DNA of 43,226 bases from Rhodobacteraceae bacterium HLUCCA09 (GTDB lineage Bacteria > Pseudomonadota > Alphaproteobacteria > Rhodobacterales > Rhodobacteraceae), in contig LJNT01000064.1 in assembly GCA_001314685.1 (NCBI GenBank), positions 1-43,226 of the forward strand. Reading direction: 5' to 3'. Both the position numbers and the translations under genes were made by a program. Each line of letters opens with the position of its first letter. The stretch's first letter is position 1. Shown piece by piece: positions 1 through 10,103 of the stretch. Under the pieces are notes generated by a model, which was given only the letters and a program-made list of their open reading frames with translations, did not search any database and was not told the DNA's origin.

Positions 1-90
1 GTGGCCGACGTGTTCATCTTCGCCGGCGCCATCGGGCTGGTGCTGTTTTCGGGCGACGGACGGCGCGACGCCCGTAAGAATGAGCCGTGA
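1..90 (+). CDS. lspA: Lipoprotein signal peptidase, C-terminal fragment
   Basis: Only the last 29 codons are in the window; the gene begins before base 1. The visible peptide starts VADVFIFAGAIGL and ends in a charged tail. This matches the last conserved block of type II signal peptidase, where N-V-A-D carries the second catalytic aspartate (third visible residue) ahead of the final membrane helix. LspA is an inner-membrane aspartyl protease that cleaves prolipoproteins after diacylglyceryl transfer. The next gene encodes a lipoprotein, and the pairing is common in Rhodobacteraceae. The identification rests on this short block, so it is good but not certain. Confidence 0.7.
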   Translation: MADVFIFAGAIGLVLFSGDGRRDARKNEP

Positions 91-122
91 CGGCGGCGGC
101 GACCCCTGCTAGGAGAAGGGCG

Positions 123-653
123 ATGAACGGGGCGCGGATATATCGGGCGGTCGCGGCGCTGGCGCTCGTGGCGCTGGTCTCCGCGTGCGCGCGGGACGAG
201 CCCAACCTGATGCGCATCCAGAGCACGCAGGGCCCAGACGAGTTCGCCATCGTGCCGGGCAAGCCCATCGAGATCCCCGACGACATGTCGGCGCTGCCTC
301 CGCCGGCGGCCCCCGGCAGCGCCAACCGCACCGATGCCACGCCGGAGCGCGACGCGGTGGCGGCTCTGGGCGGCAGCCCGTCGCGGCTGGTGCGCGACGG
401 CCGCACCTCCGCCCCCGATCTGGTGCGCTCGGCCAGCCGTTACGGCGTGCAGCCCGGCGTGCGCGAAGAGCTGGCGGCGGCCGACCTCGAGTTCCGCCGC
501 AAAAATCGCGGGCGCGTGCTCGAGCGGCTGTTCAACGTGACGACCTATTTCGACGCCTACGCGCAAACCGAGCTGAACCAGCATGCCGAGCAGGAGCGCT
601 GGCGGGGCGCCGGGGCCCGCTCCTCCGCCGCGCCGCCCCTGCCTGCCGAGTGA
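123..653 (+). CDS. DUF3035 lipoprotein, BamF-like
   Basis: This is a 176-residue protein. The ATG at 123 is preceded by a strong AGGAG at 111-115, so I prefer it to the GTG at 87 that overlaps the lspA stop. Residues 1-21 form a lipoprotein signal peptide ending in a lipobox (VSA then Cys22), so the mature protein should be lipid-anchored at the outer membrane. The rest is a low-complexity, Ala/Pro-rich region followed by a short conserved segment around residues 90-150. Order after lspA and before paired M16 peptidases is the usual setting of DUF3035 proteins, described in alphaproteobacteria as the BamF subunit of the beta-barrel assembly machine. Family assignment is from overall pattern and context. 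Confidence 0.7.
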   Translation: MNGARIYRAVAALALVALVSACARDEPNLMRIQSTQGPDEFAIVPGKPIEIPDDMSALPPPAAPGSANRTDATPERDAVAALGGSPSRLVRDGRTSAPDLVRSASRYGVQPGVREELAAADLEFRRKNRGRVLERLFNVTTYFDAYAQTELNQHAEQERWRGAGARSSAAPPLPAE

Positions 654-804
654 CGCCCGCGACCGCGGCCCCGGCAACCGCCCCTCGAAACTGGCCCCCC
701 TTGCCCGCCGCCGAGACCCGGGCGGCGCTCACGAGCGCGTCGCCCGGCTTGAAGCGGGCCGCGCTCGCCACACTTATGGCCCACCCAGTCTGAACGGAGA
801 GTCC

Positions 805-2184
805 ATGCGCCTGATCGCCCCGCTCGCTGCGCTCCTCCTCGCCGCATTGCCCCTGCGCGCCGCCGAGGTCACCACCTTCACTCTCGACAACGGAATGGAC
901 GTTGTCGTGCTCGAAGACACCCGCGCCCCCGTCGTCGTGCACATGGTCTGGTATCGCGTCGGCGCCGCCGACGAGCCTCCGGGCGCCTCGGGCATCGCGC
1001 ATTTCCTCGAGCACCTGATGTTCAAGGGCACCGAGACGCTGGGACCGGGCGAGTTCTCGGCCATCGTCGAGGCGCAGGGCGGCAGCGACAACGCCTTCAC
1101 CGCGCAGGATTACACGGGCTACTTCCAGCGTGTCGCAGCCGATCGCCTCGACCTGATGATGGAGATCGAGGCCGACCGGATGACCAATCTCGCGCTCGAC
1201 CCGGCCCTCGTCGCCACCGAGCGCGACGTGATCCTCGAAGAGCGGAACCAGCGCATCGAGAACAGCCCCGGCGCGGTCTTCGCCGAGCAGCGGCGCGCGG
1301 CGCAGTATCTCGCGCATCCCTACCGGATTCCCGTCATCGGCTGGGAGCACGAGATGCGCGAACTGACCCGCGAGGACGCGCTCGCCTTCTACGACGCGCA
1401 TTATGCCCCCAACAACGCCATCCTCATCGTCGCGGGCGACGTCACCCCCGACGAGGTGCGCACCCTCGCCGAGGCGCATTACGGGCCGATCCCCGCCAAC
1501 CCCGACCTCGCCGAGCGCGCTCGCCCTCAGGAGCCGCCGCAGCGCGCGCCCCGAAGGCTCACCTACGAGGATCCGCGCGTCGCCCAGCCTTACGTCATCC
1601 GCACCTACCTCGCGCCCGAGCGCGACGCCGGCGCTCAGAAGGAGGCGGCGGCGCTGACGCTGCTGGCCGAGCTTCTGGGCGGCGACGGGCCGACGCCGCT
1701 GATGAAGCGGGTGCTCGAGATCGAGGAGAGCAAGGCGCTCTACGCCGCCGCGTTCTACAACGGCACGTCCCTCGACGACACGACCTTCGGCCTCGTCGTC
1801 GTGCCGACGCCCGAGCGGACGCTGGCCGAGGCCGAGGCCGACATGGATCGCATGATCGCCCGCTTCCTCGAGGAGGGCGTCGACGACGCGGCTCTCGAGC
1901 GGCTCAGGATGCAGGTCCGCGCGCAGGAGATCTATGCCCGCGACGACCTGCAGGGCCTCGCCCGCCGCTACGGCGTGGCGCTCACCAGCGGCCTGACGGT
2001 CGAGGACGTGGAGGCCTGGCCGAGCGTGCTCGACTCGGTGACGGAAGACGACATCATGGCGGCGGCCCGCGCCCTGTTCGACCCGCGCCGCTCGGTCACC
2101 GGCTACCTGCGCGCGCCAGAGACCGACGAAACCGCCGAGATCGCGCCTGTGTCGGGCGCCAGCTCCCCGGAGGTGACGCAATGA
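805..2184 (+). CDS. M16 family zinc metallopeptidase (active-type subunit)
   Basis: This is a 459-residue pitrilysin/processing-peptidase family protein. Residues 1-19 form a signal peptide (MRLIAPLAALLLAALPLRAA), so it is likely periplasmic. The inverted zinc motif HFLEH lies at residues 66-70, and the third ligand is in the ERDVILEERNQR block about 76 residues later (Glu146). The C-terminal half is the second M16 domain. The ATG at 805 is chosen because it begins a good signal peptide after GGAGAG at 796-801; the frame stays open upstream but without family similarity. The stop overlaps the next M16 gene by 4 bp (ATGA), indicating translational coupling and probably a heterodimer. Confidence 0.9.
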   Translation: MRLIAPLAALLLAALPLRAAEVTTFTLDNGMDVVVLEDTRAPVVVHMVWYRVGAADEPPGASGIAHFLEHLMFKGTETLGPGEFSAIVEAQGGSDNAFTAQDYTGYFQRVAADRLDLMMEIEADRMTNLALDPALVATERDVILEERNQRIENSPGAVFAEQRRAAQYLAHPYRIPVIGWEHEMRELTREDALAFYDAHYAPNNAILIVAGDVTPDEVRTLAEAHYGPIPANPDLAERARPQEPPQRAPRRLTYEDPRVAQPYVIRTYLAPERDAGAQKEAAALTLLAELLGGDGPTPLMKRVLEIEESKALYAAAFYNGTSLDDTTFGLVVVPTPERTLAEAEADMDRMIARFLEEGVDDAALERLRMQVRAQEIYARDDLQGLARRYGVALTSGLTVEDVEAWPSVLDSVTEDDIMAAARALFDPRRSVTGYLRAPETDETAEIAPVSGASSPEVTQ

Positions 2185-3503
2185 CCGCCCCGCTCCGCCT
2201 GATCGCCGCGCTCGGCCTCGCGTTCGCCGTGGCGGCGCCCGCCCGCGCGGCCATCGACATCACGCCGGTCACCTCGCCCGGTGGCATCGACGCGTGGATG
2301 GTCGAGGAGCACTCGATCCCGATGATCGCGCTCGAGCTGCGTTTCGAGGGGGGCGGCTCGCTCGACGCCGAGGGCAAGCGCGGCGCCATCAACCTGATGG
2401 CCGCCTTGCTTGAGGAGGGCGCGGGCGAGCTGGATGCGCAAGGCTTCTCCATCGCCGCCGACGAGCTTGCCGCGCGGTTCGACTTCGACGTGGGCCCCGA
2501 CTCGCTCGCCGTCTCGGCGCAGTTCCTGAGCGAGAACGCCGACGAAGCGCTGGAACTTCTGCGCCTCGCATTGACCGAGCCGAGCTTCGACGCCGACGCG
2601 ATCGAGCGGCTGCGCGCGCAGGTCCTGTCGAATCTCGCCAGTGACGCGAAGGATCCCGACACCATCGCCACCGACCGTTACAATGCGCTCGCCTTTCCCG
2701 GCCACCCCTACGGCACCCCGCACGAGGGCACGCGCGAGAGCGTCGCCGCGCTGACCCGCGACGACCTGGTGGCTGCGAAGGGCCGTGTGATGGCCCGCGA
2801 CCGGGTGCATGTTGCGGCCGTGGGCGACATCGACGCCGAAGAGCTTGGCACGATGCTCGACGACCTGCTGAGCGGCCTGCCCGAGACCGGTGCGCCCCTG
2901 CCGGGCGCGGCCGAGAGCGCGCTCGAGGGCGGTCTGACGGTGGTGGAGTTCGACACGCCGCAATCCGTCGTCGCCTTCGGCCACGAGGGGATCGGGATGG
3001 ATCATCCCGACTTCTTCCCCGCCTTCGTGCTGGCTCAGATCCTCGGTGGCGGCGGCCTCAACTCGCGCCTGATGGAAGAGGTGCGGCGCGAGCGCGGCCT
3101 GACCTACGGCATCTATGCCGGGCTCTGGACGCAGCTCTACGCCGACCAGCTGCGCGGCTTCGTCTCGACGGTCAACGACCGGGTGGGCGAGACGGTGAGC
3201 GTGGTCCGCGACGAGTGGCAGCGGATGGCCGAGGAGGGCGTGACCGAGGAGGAACTGGAGCGCGCCAAGACCTACCTGACCGGCGCCTACCCGCTGCGAT
3301 TCGACGGCAACCGACGCATCGCCAACATCCTCGTCGGCATGCAACTCGACGATATGCCGATCGACTACGTCAACACTCGCAACGACAAGGTCGCCGCCGT
3401 CACGCTGGAAGACGTGCAGCGCGTCGCGGCTGAGGTGATCCGCCCCGGAGACCTGCATTTCGTCGTGGTGGGCAAGCCGCAGGGGCTGGACGCGGGCAAC
3501 TGA
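2181..3503 (+). CDS. M16 family peptidase-like protein (inactive-type subunit)
   Basis: This 440-residue protein has a signal peptide (residues 1-23, ending ARA). It is homologous to the preceding M16 protein, but the zinc-binding HxxEH is replaced by hydrophobic and Glu residues in the equivalent helix ([11 protein letters not shown], about residues 70-80). The conserved C-domain motif RRERGLTYG, where Arg and Tyr help bind substrate in M16 partners, is present. Paired bacterial M16 proteins usually work as heterodimers in which one subunit supplies the zinc and the other the Arg/Tyr pair. The 4-bp overlap with the active-type gene supports that. Substrate unknown. Confidence 0.88.
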   Translation: MTAPLRLIAALGLAFAVAAPARAAIDITPVTSPGGIDAWMVEEHSIPMIALELRFEGGGSLDAEGKRGAINLMAALLEEGAGELDAQGFSIAADELAARFDFDVGPDSLAVSAQFLSENADEALELLRLALTEPSFDADAIERLRAQVLSNLASDAKDPDTIATDRYNALAFPGHPYGTPHEGTRESVAALTRDDLVAAKGRVMARDRVHVAAVGDIDAEELGTMLDDLLSGLPETGAPLPGAAESALEGGLTVVEFDTPQSVVAFGHEGIGMDHPDFFPAFVLAQILGGGGLNSRLMEEVRRERGLTYGIYAGLWTQLYADQLRGFVSTVNDRVGETVSVVRDEWQRMAEEGVTEEELERAKTYLTGAYPLRFDGNRRIANILVGMQLDDMPIDYVNTRNDKVAAVTLEDVQRVAAEVIRPGDLHFVVVGKPQGLDAGN

Positions 3504-3519
3504 GCCCGCTGGACGAACG

Positions 3520-5405
<1,886 letters not shown>

Positions 5406-5409
<4 letters not shown>

Positions 5410-6521
5410 CCCTCGAGTCGGTGCTGGCTGCCCTGCCGGTCGACCCGGCCAACCCGCTGGTGCAGGCCATCGCCGCTGTGCTGGCGCTCCTGGTGCTGCT
5501 CCTCGCGCTCGCCGTGATCCGCGCGGGCCGGGCCGCCCGCACCGCCGCCCGCCTCGCCGCGCAGGTCGAGGCGCTGGCCCATGCCCAGAGCCGCAGCGCG
5601 GGCGCGCAGGCGCAGGCGGTGCAGGCGGTCGAGGCGCGGCTGGCCGACGTGTCGGAGCGGATGGGCGAGAGCCTGTCTGGGGCTGCCGCCCGCACCGCCC
5701 ATTCGCTGGGCGAGTTGCAGGAGCGGCTGGCGGCCATCGACCGGGCGCAAGCCAATATCGAGAAGCTGTCGGGCGACGTGCTGGGCCTGCAGGACATCCT
5801 GTCGAACAAGCAGACGCGCGGCGCCTTCGGCGAGATCCAGCTGCACGACATCCTGTCCAAGGCGCTGCCGCCCGACGCCTTCCGCTGGCAGGCGACGCTG
5901 GCAAACGGCAAGCGCGCCGATTGCGTGATCGACCTGCCGCCGCCCACCGGGCCGCTCGTGATCGACGCGAAGTTCCCGCTGGAGCCCTACGAGGCCCTCT
6001 GCGCATCCGGGACGGATGCCGAGCGCAGGGAAGCCGCACGCGCCTTCCGCACCGCCGTCCGCGGCCACATCCGGGCGATTTCCGAGAAATACGTGGTGCC
6101 GGGCGAGACCGCCGACGGCGCGCTGATGTTCCTGCCGTCCGAGGCGGTCTATGCCGAGCTCCACGCCCGCTTCGGCGACGTGGTGCGCGAGGGCTTCGCT
6201 GCGCGGGTGTGGGTCGTGTCGCCGACGACCTGCATGGCGGTGCTGAATACGCTGCGTGCCGTGCTCAAGGACGCGCGGATGCGCGAGCAGGCGGGCGCGA
6301 TCCGGGCCACGCTCCGCCTCCTGCACCGCGACGTCGAGCAGGTGGTCGCGCGCGTCGGCAAGCTGCAGACGCACCTCGCCCAGGCGCAAGGCGATCTCGA
6401 CGGGATCGGCACAGCCGCCCGCCGGGCCATGGGGCGGGCTGCGAAGCTCGACAGCTTCGAGTTCGACGACACCGCGCCGAACGAGCCTCAGGGCAAGGGC
6501 GTGACGATCCTGAGACCCTGA
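5406..6521 (+). CDS. rmuC: DNA recombination protein RmuC
   Basis: This 371-residue protein starts at the ATG overlapping the mutL stop (ATGA). It has one N-terminal membrane helix (about residues 18-40), an Ala/Gln-rich coiled coil (about 45-110), then the RmuC domain. Family landmarks include [25 protein letters not shown] and [11 protein letters not shown]. RmuC proteins are nuclease-fold proteins that limit recombination at inverted repeats; the mechanism is not settled. Coupling to mutL places it in a DNA-maintenance transcription unit. Its TGA directly abuts the chrR stop of the opposite strand (TGATCA at 6519-6524), leaving no intergenic space. Confidence 0.92.
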
Positions 6522-7208
6522 TCAGATGCCGATGAACGGTTGCGCGAGCCGGGGAAGCAGCCCCGAGAACTTCAGCTTCCCCTCGCAGGCCACGAGGCAC
6601 ACGCAATCCTCGCCGACATCGGCGATTGGGCGGTGCTCCATCCCCTCGTCGGCCACGTCCACGTCGCCGCGGGCATAGCGCGCATCGCCGTCGAGAAAGG
6701 CGCCCTGCAGGACGAGCGTCATCTCCAGGCCCTTGTGGCCGTGATCGGGCAGTTCCGTCCCGGCCGGAATGTACAGGAGCCGTGCGCTTGCCTCGCCCGA
6801 ATCGTGCAGGATCGCCTGACGCGCGCCCATGCCCACCGGCCGCCAGCGCACGGCGTCGATTCCGCCCCCCACATATTCGCGGATGGGCTCCGGCAATACG
6901 GTGCAGCCGGCCGCCACGGCCGCGTCGGGCTCTGGCTCCTGCGCCTGCTCCGCGATCTTCTTCAGTGTCGCCTCGAAGCTGCCCAGCGCCATGTCCCGGC
7001 TCTCGCCCAGCGCGAGAAGACCACCGCCGATCGCCTCGAGCTCGCGTAGGCGCTCGCGCGTGACCGGGCAGATAGATGACTGCGCGGCAACCACGATCGC
7101 CAGCGCCTCGGGCAGGGTGCCTGCCGCATATGCCGCCAGGATCTCTTCGTCGAGCTGGTGCGCGGCCGGCGTGGCCGCCTGTAGAGTTGCCTCTGTCGTC
7201 ATCGTCAC
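6522..7208 (-). CDS. chrR: ChrR-type cupin anti-sigma factor, degenerate zinc site
   Basis: This is a 228-residue homologue of Rhodobacter ChrR, which holds RpoE inactive until singlet oxygen or organic peroxides trigger its loss. The start is GTG 7208, overlapping the rpoE stop (GTGA) after AAGGTGAG; ATG 7202 is an alternative. The N-terminal anti-sigma domain keeps the first zinc ligand (His17) and one Cys (Cys47), but where ChrR has His and the second Cys of CxxC this protein has Gln43 and Thr50. The C-terminal cupin keeps its metal ligands in exact spacing (His156, His158, Glu162, His192) and the CVC pair at 202-204. It therefore looks like a ChrR whose signal domain is intact but whose sigma-binding zinc site is altered. 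Confidence 0.92.
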   Translation of the reverse strand: MTMTTEATLQAATPAAHQLDEEILAAYAAGTLPEALAIVVAAQSSICPVTRERLRELEAIGGGLLALGESRDMALGSFEATLKKIAEQAQEPEPDAAVAAGCTVLPEPIREYVGGGIDAVRWRPVGMGARQAILHDSGEASARLLYIPAGTELPDHGHKGLEMTLVLQGAFLDGDARYARGDVDVADEGMEHRPIADVGEDCVCLVACEGKLKFSGLLPRLAQPFIGI

Positions 7209-7816
7209 TCGCTCACCTTCATCTCGTGGCGGAGCTTTTCCAGCGCCAGCCTGATCCGCGACTTGATCGTTCCGAGCGGCAGGCCCGTGGCCTCGGCGAT
7301 CTCGGAGTGGCTCAAATCGGCGAAATAGGCCTTTTCCACCAGTTCCCTCTGCTTCTCCGGAAGCCGCCGCAGGGCTGCGACGAGCTGCTCGCTCTCCTGC
7401 CTGAGCGCGACCTTCTCTGCCGCCTCCGGCTCGTGTTCCGGGCCCCAGGGCAGCGCCTCGGGCTCGGGCCGTCTCTCACGGCGGATCATGTCGATCCGCC
7501 GGTTTCGCGCGATGGTGAAGATCCATGTCGCCACCGTCGCGCGCTGCCGATCGAACATGTGCGCCTTGCGCCAGAGCGTGGCCATCACGTCCTGCGCGCA
7601 TTCTTCCGCCGTCGTCTCGTCGGCCCCCGCCTTCATCAGAAACCACTTCACCCGCGGCGCGAAATGGGCGAAGAGCTCGGCGAAGGCCGCGTGATCCTTG
7701 TGCTCGTGGATGCGGCGCAGGTGCCAGGTCCACGCCGCGTCCGGGCTTCTTTCCGTCTCGCAATCCGCCGCGTCACGCTCGTCGGTCGGCCGAGCGAGGC
7801 TATCGTCCTTGGCCAC
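7205..7816 (-). CDS. rpoE: ECF sigma factor RpoE (ECF11, singlet-oxygen response)
   Basis: This is a 203-residue sigma factor. Region 2 (AEECAQDVMATLWRKAHMF, then ATWIFTIARNRRID) and region 4 (LSHSEIAEATGLPLGTIKSR) are typical of the RpoE partner of ChrR. The GTG at 7816 is chosen because GGAGG lies 6 nt upstream. The in-frame ATG at 7909 would lie almost on the -10 of a possible promoter and adds a poorly conserved extension. The protein directs transcription of oxidative-response genes, and its promoter motif is present next door. It is the first gene of an rpoE-chrR operon with overlapping stop and start. Confidence 0.93.
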   Translation of the reverse strand: MAKDDSLARPTDERDAADCETERSPDAAWTWHLRRIHEHKDHAAFAELFAHFAPRVKWFLMKAGADETTAEECAQDVMATLWRKAHMFDRQRATVATWIFTIARNRRIDMIRRERRPEPEALPWGPEHEPEAAEKVALRQESEQLVAALRRLPEKQRELVEKAYFADLSHSEIAEATGLPLGTIKSRIRLALEKLRHEMKVSE

Positions 7817-7914
7817 GAGGCGCCTCCAGTCCTGCGCCCGCGAAGGCGCATGGGGGGGAGGGCCGCACGGCGAAACCGTGGATGAGGTGTGCGGCACGTC
7901 GGTCAACATGCCAC

Positions 7915-7943
7915 GGATACGCGCGCCGGCCCGGACTGGATCA
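7915..7943 (-). promoter_or_regulatory. Possible RpoE autoregulatory promoter of rpoE-chrR
   Basis: On the minus strand a perfect -35 hexamer TGATCC (7943-7938) is followed after 18 nt by TATCC (7919-7915). The -35 and spacing fit RpoE promoters; the -10 matches TAAGA only at its first two bases. Transcription would begin near 7908 and give a leader of about 90 nt before GTG 7816. Autoregulation is known for this family. Confidence 0.4.
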
Positions 7944-7956
7944 ACGCGGCAAGCTG

Positions 7957-7985
7957 TGATCCGGTTCCACCGGGCCTCCGTAAGA
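7957..7985 (+). promoter_or_regulatory. RpoE-dependent promoter
   Basis: TGATCC (7957-7962), an 18-nt spacer and TAAGA (7981-7985) match the published Rhodobacter RpoE consensus. Predicted start about 7992, 25 nt before the ATG of the FAD oxidoreductase. Its -35 lies back to back with a TGATCC of the opposite strand, 13 bp away. Confidence 0.88.
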
Positions 7986-8015
7986 ATTAAGCAACGACCA
8001 AGGAACGACCTCTCC

Positions 8016-9311
8016 ATGCCATTCGAAGCCATTGCGCCTGCCTCCCGGCGGATCGCCGTCGTCGGCGCCGGGATCGCCGGAATGGGCGCGGCGCACATGC
8101 TCGCCGACGGCCACCGCGTGACGCTGATCGAGGCCGAGCCGCGCCTCGGCGGCCACGCCCGCACGAAGATCGCCGGAAAGCGGGGCGACCAGCCGGTGGA
8201 TACCGGCTTCATCGTGTTCAACGAGCCGAATTACCCGCATCTGACCGCGCTCTTCGACCGGCTCGGCGTGCCGCGCGCCGACAGCGAGATGTCGTTCGGG
8301 GCCTCGATCCGGGGCGGGTGGCTCGAATACGGCCTCGCCAGCTACGACGCCATCTTCGCTCAGCGCCGCAACGTCGCCCGCCCGGCCTATCTGCGGATGA
8401 TCCGAGACATCGTCGCGTTCAACCGGCAGGCCGAGGCGGCGGCCACACCCGGCACGACGATCGGCGGCCTGATCGAGGCGCTGCGCCTGGGGCCGTGGTT
8501 CCGCGACCATTACCTCACGCCCTTCTCGGGCGCGATCTGGTCGACGCCGGTCGATCGCATCCTCGACTTCCCCGCGCAGGCGATGATCGACTTCTTCCGC
8601 AACCATGCCCTGCTTGACTACGAGGGCCAGCACCAGTGGTACACGGTGCCCGGCGGCTCTATCCAGTACGTCACGCGCCTGGAGGCCGCGATGCGGGCGC
8701 AGGGCGTCGATATCCGCCTCGGCGCGCCGGTGGCGGGCGTCCGCCGCGTGGGCGCCGGGGTCGAGCTGCGTGTCGCGGGCGCCGAGTGGGAGGCGTTCGA
8801 CGAGGTCGTCTTCGCCTGCCACACCGATCAGGCGCTCGCGACTCTCGCCGACGCCACGCCGGAGGAGCGGGGCGACCTGGGCGCGATCCGCTACCAGCCC
8901 AACGAGGTGGTGCTGCATTCCGACACACGGCTGATGCCGCGCCGCCGGCTCTGCTGGTCGTCGTGGAACTACACCGAGGACGGGGGCGAGCGGCCCGACA
9001 GGATCGGCGTGACCTACTGGATGAACGCGCTCCAGCCCATCCCCAAGGACGACCCGCTCTTCGTGACGCTCAACCAGACGGGGCGCATCCGCGAAGAGCT
9101 GATCCACGACGCGACGGTGATGCACCATCCGATGTACGATCTCGCCGCGCTGGCCGCGCGCGAACGGATCGCGGCGCGGAACGGCAGCCGCAACACGTGG
9201 TTCTGCGGGGCATGGATGAAGAACGGATTTCACGAGGACGGGCTGGCGAGCGCGGTCGACGTGGTCGAGGCGCTGGGCCGCGAGGGCGCGTCGGAGGTCG
9301 CCGCGGAATGA
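8016..9311 (+). CDS. FAD/NAD(P)-binding amine-oxidase-like oxidoreductase (RpoE regulon, UfaD-like)
   Basis: This is a 431-residue flavoprotein. The Rossmann motif VGAGIAGMG sits at residues 16-24, followed by the acidic end of beta-2 (IEAEPRLGGHA). It resembles the NAD(P)-binding/FAD oxidoreductases annotated as amine oxidases next to cyclopropane-fatty-acid genes. The ATG at 8016 follows AAGGAACG at 8000-8007. It is the first gene behind a strong RpoE promoter. From memory, the R. sphaeroides counterpart (RSP1091) belongs to the core RpoE regulon and is implicated in methylated furan fatty acid formation as a fatty-acyl desaturase. Transfer of that role here is inference. Confidence 0.85.
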   Translation: MPFEAIAPASRRIAVVGAGIAGMGAAHMLADGHRVTLIEAEPRLGGHARTKIAGKRGDQPVDTGFIVFNEPNYPHLTALFDRLGVPRADSEMSFGASIRGGWLEYGLASYDAIFAQRRNVARPAYLRMIRDIVAFNRQAEAAATPGTTIGGLIEALRLGPWFRDHYLTPFSGAIWSTPVDRILDFPAQAMIDFFRNHALLDYEGQHQWYTVPGGSIQYVTRLEAAMRAQGVDIRLGAPVAGVRRVGAGVELRVAGAEWEAFDEVVFACHTDQALATLADATPEERGDLGAIRYQPNEVVLHSDTRLMPRRRLCWSSWNYTEDGGERPDRIGVTYWMNALQPIPKDDPLFVTLNQTGRIREELIHDATVMHHPMYDLAALAARERIAARNGSRNTWFCGAWMKNGFHEDGLASAVDVVEALGREGASEVAAE

Positions 9312-10072
9312 CCGCCGTGCTCGATCACGTGCCGGGGCAGACCTTTCACGGGCGGCGGGGCGGCGTCGGCAACGCGTTCCGCTACGGGGTGGATTACGTG
9401 ATCCTCGACCCCGAGGCGACCTATCCCCGTCTGCCGTGCCTGTTCTCTCGCAACCGGGGCAACCTCGCCGCGCTGCACGATGCCGACCACGGCGGCCCGC
9501 CGAAGCAGGGGCGCGGCGCCCCGTGGGCGCGCGAGGTGCTCGATGCGCACGGGCTGGTCGAGGCCGACGGGCAGATCCTGCTGATGGCGCAGCCGCGGGT
9601 GCTGGGTCATGTCTTCAACCCGGTCTCGTTCTGGCTGTGCCACGACCGTGCGGGTGCCTTGCGGGGGGTGATCGCGGAAGTCAGCAACACCTTCGGCGAC
9701 CGCCATTCCTACCTCGCCTATCGCGACGACAAGCAGCCCATCGGGCGCGAGGACGTGCTGGAGGCGACCAAGATCTTCCATGTCTCGCCCTTCCAGCCCA
9801 TCGAGGGGGGCTACACCTTCCGGTTCGACATCCGGCCCGAGAAGGTGGGCATCTGGATCGACTATGCGCGCGGCAATGGCGGTCTGATCGCCACTCTGAC
9901 CGGGCCGCGGGTGCCCCTGACGAGCCGAGGCATCCTTTGGTCCAGCCTGCGCCGCCCGTTCGGCTCGCGGCGGGTGCTGGCGCTGATCCACTGGCAGGCG
10001 CTGAGGCTGTGGTGGAAGGGCGCCACCTTCCGCTCGCGTCCCGAGCCACCGCTGGAGGAGGTCTCGCGGTGA
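9308..10072 (+). CDS. DUF1365 protein, RpoE regulon
   Basis: This is a 254-residue protein overlapping the FAD gene by 4 bp (ATGA). The conserved DUF1365 blocks are visible: PRVLGHVFNPVSFWLC near residue 98, then EVSNTFGDRHSY, and KIFHVSPFQP with YTFRFDI. No signal peptide. DUF1365 genes commonly sit between FAD oxidoreductase and fatty-acid cyclopropanase or methyltransferase genes, so an acyl-lipid role is likely but the reaction is not known. Operon position suggests it acts with the upstream flavoprotein. Confidence 0.88.
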   Translation: MTAVLDHVPGQTFHGRRGGVGNAFRYGVDYVILDPEATYPRLPCLFSRNRGNLAALHDADHGGPPKQGRGAPWAREVLDAHGLVEADGQILLMAQPRVLGHVFNPVSFWLCHDRAGALRGVIAEVSNTFGDRHSYLAYRDDKQPIGREDVLEATKIFHVSPFQPIEGGYTFRFDIRPEKVGIWIDYARGNGGLIATLTGPRVPLTSRGILWSSLRRPFGSRRVLALIHWQALRLWWKGATFRSRPEPPLEEVSR

Positions 10073-10103
10073 CGGGGCGCGCTCCGGAAGGGATCGTGGG
10101 GCG

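Noticed and set aside
7817-7909. Upstream ATG start for rpoE
   Set aside because: It adds 31 poorly conserved residues and sits almost on the possible -10; GTG 7816 has a strong GGAGG at the right distance.
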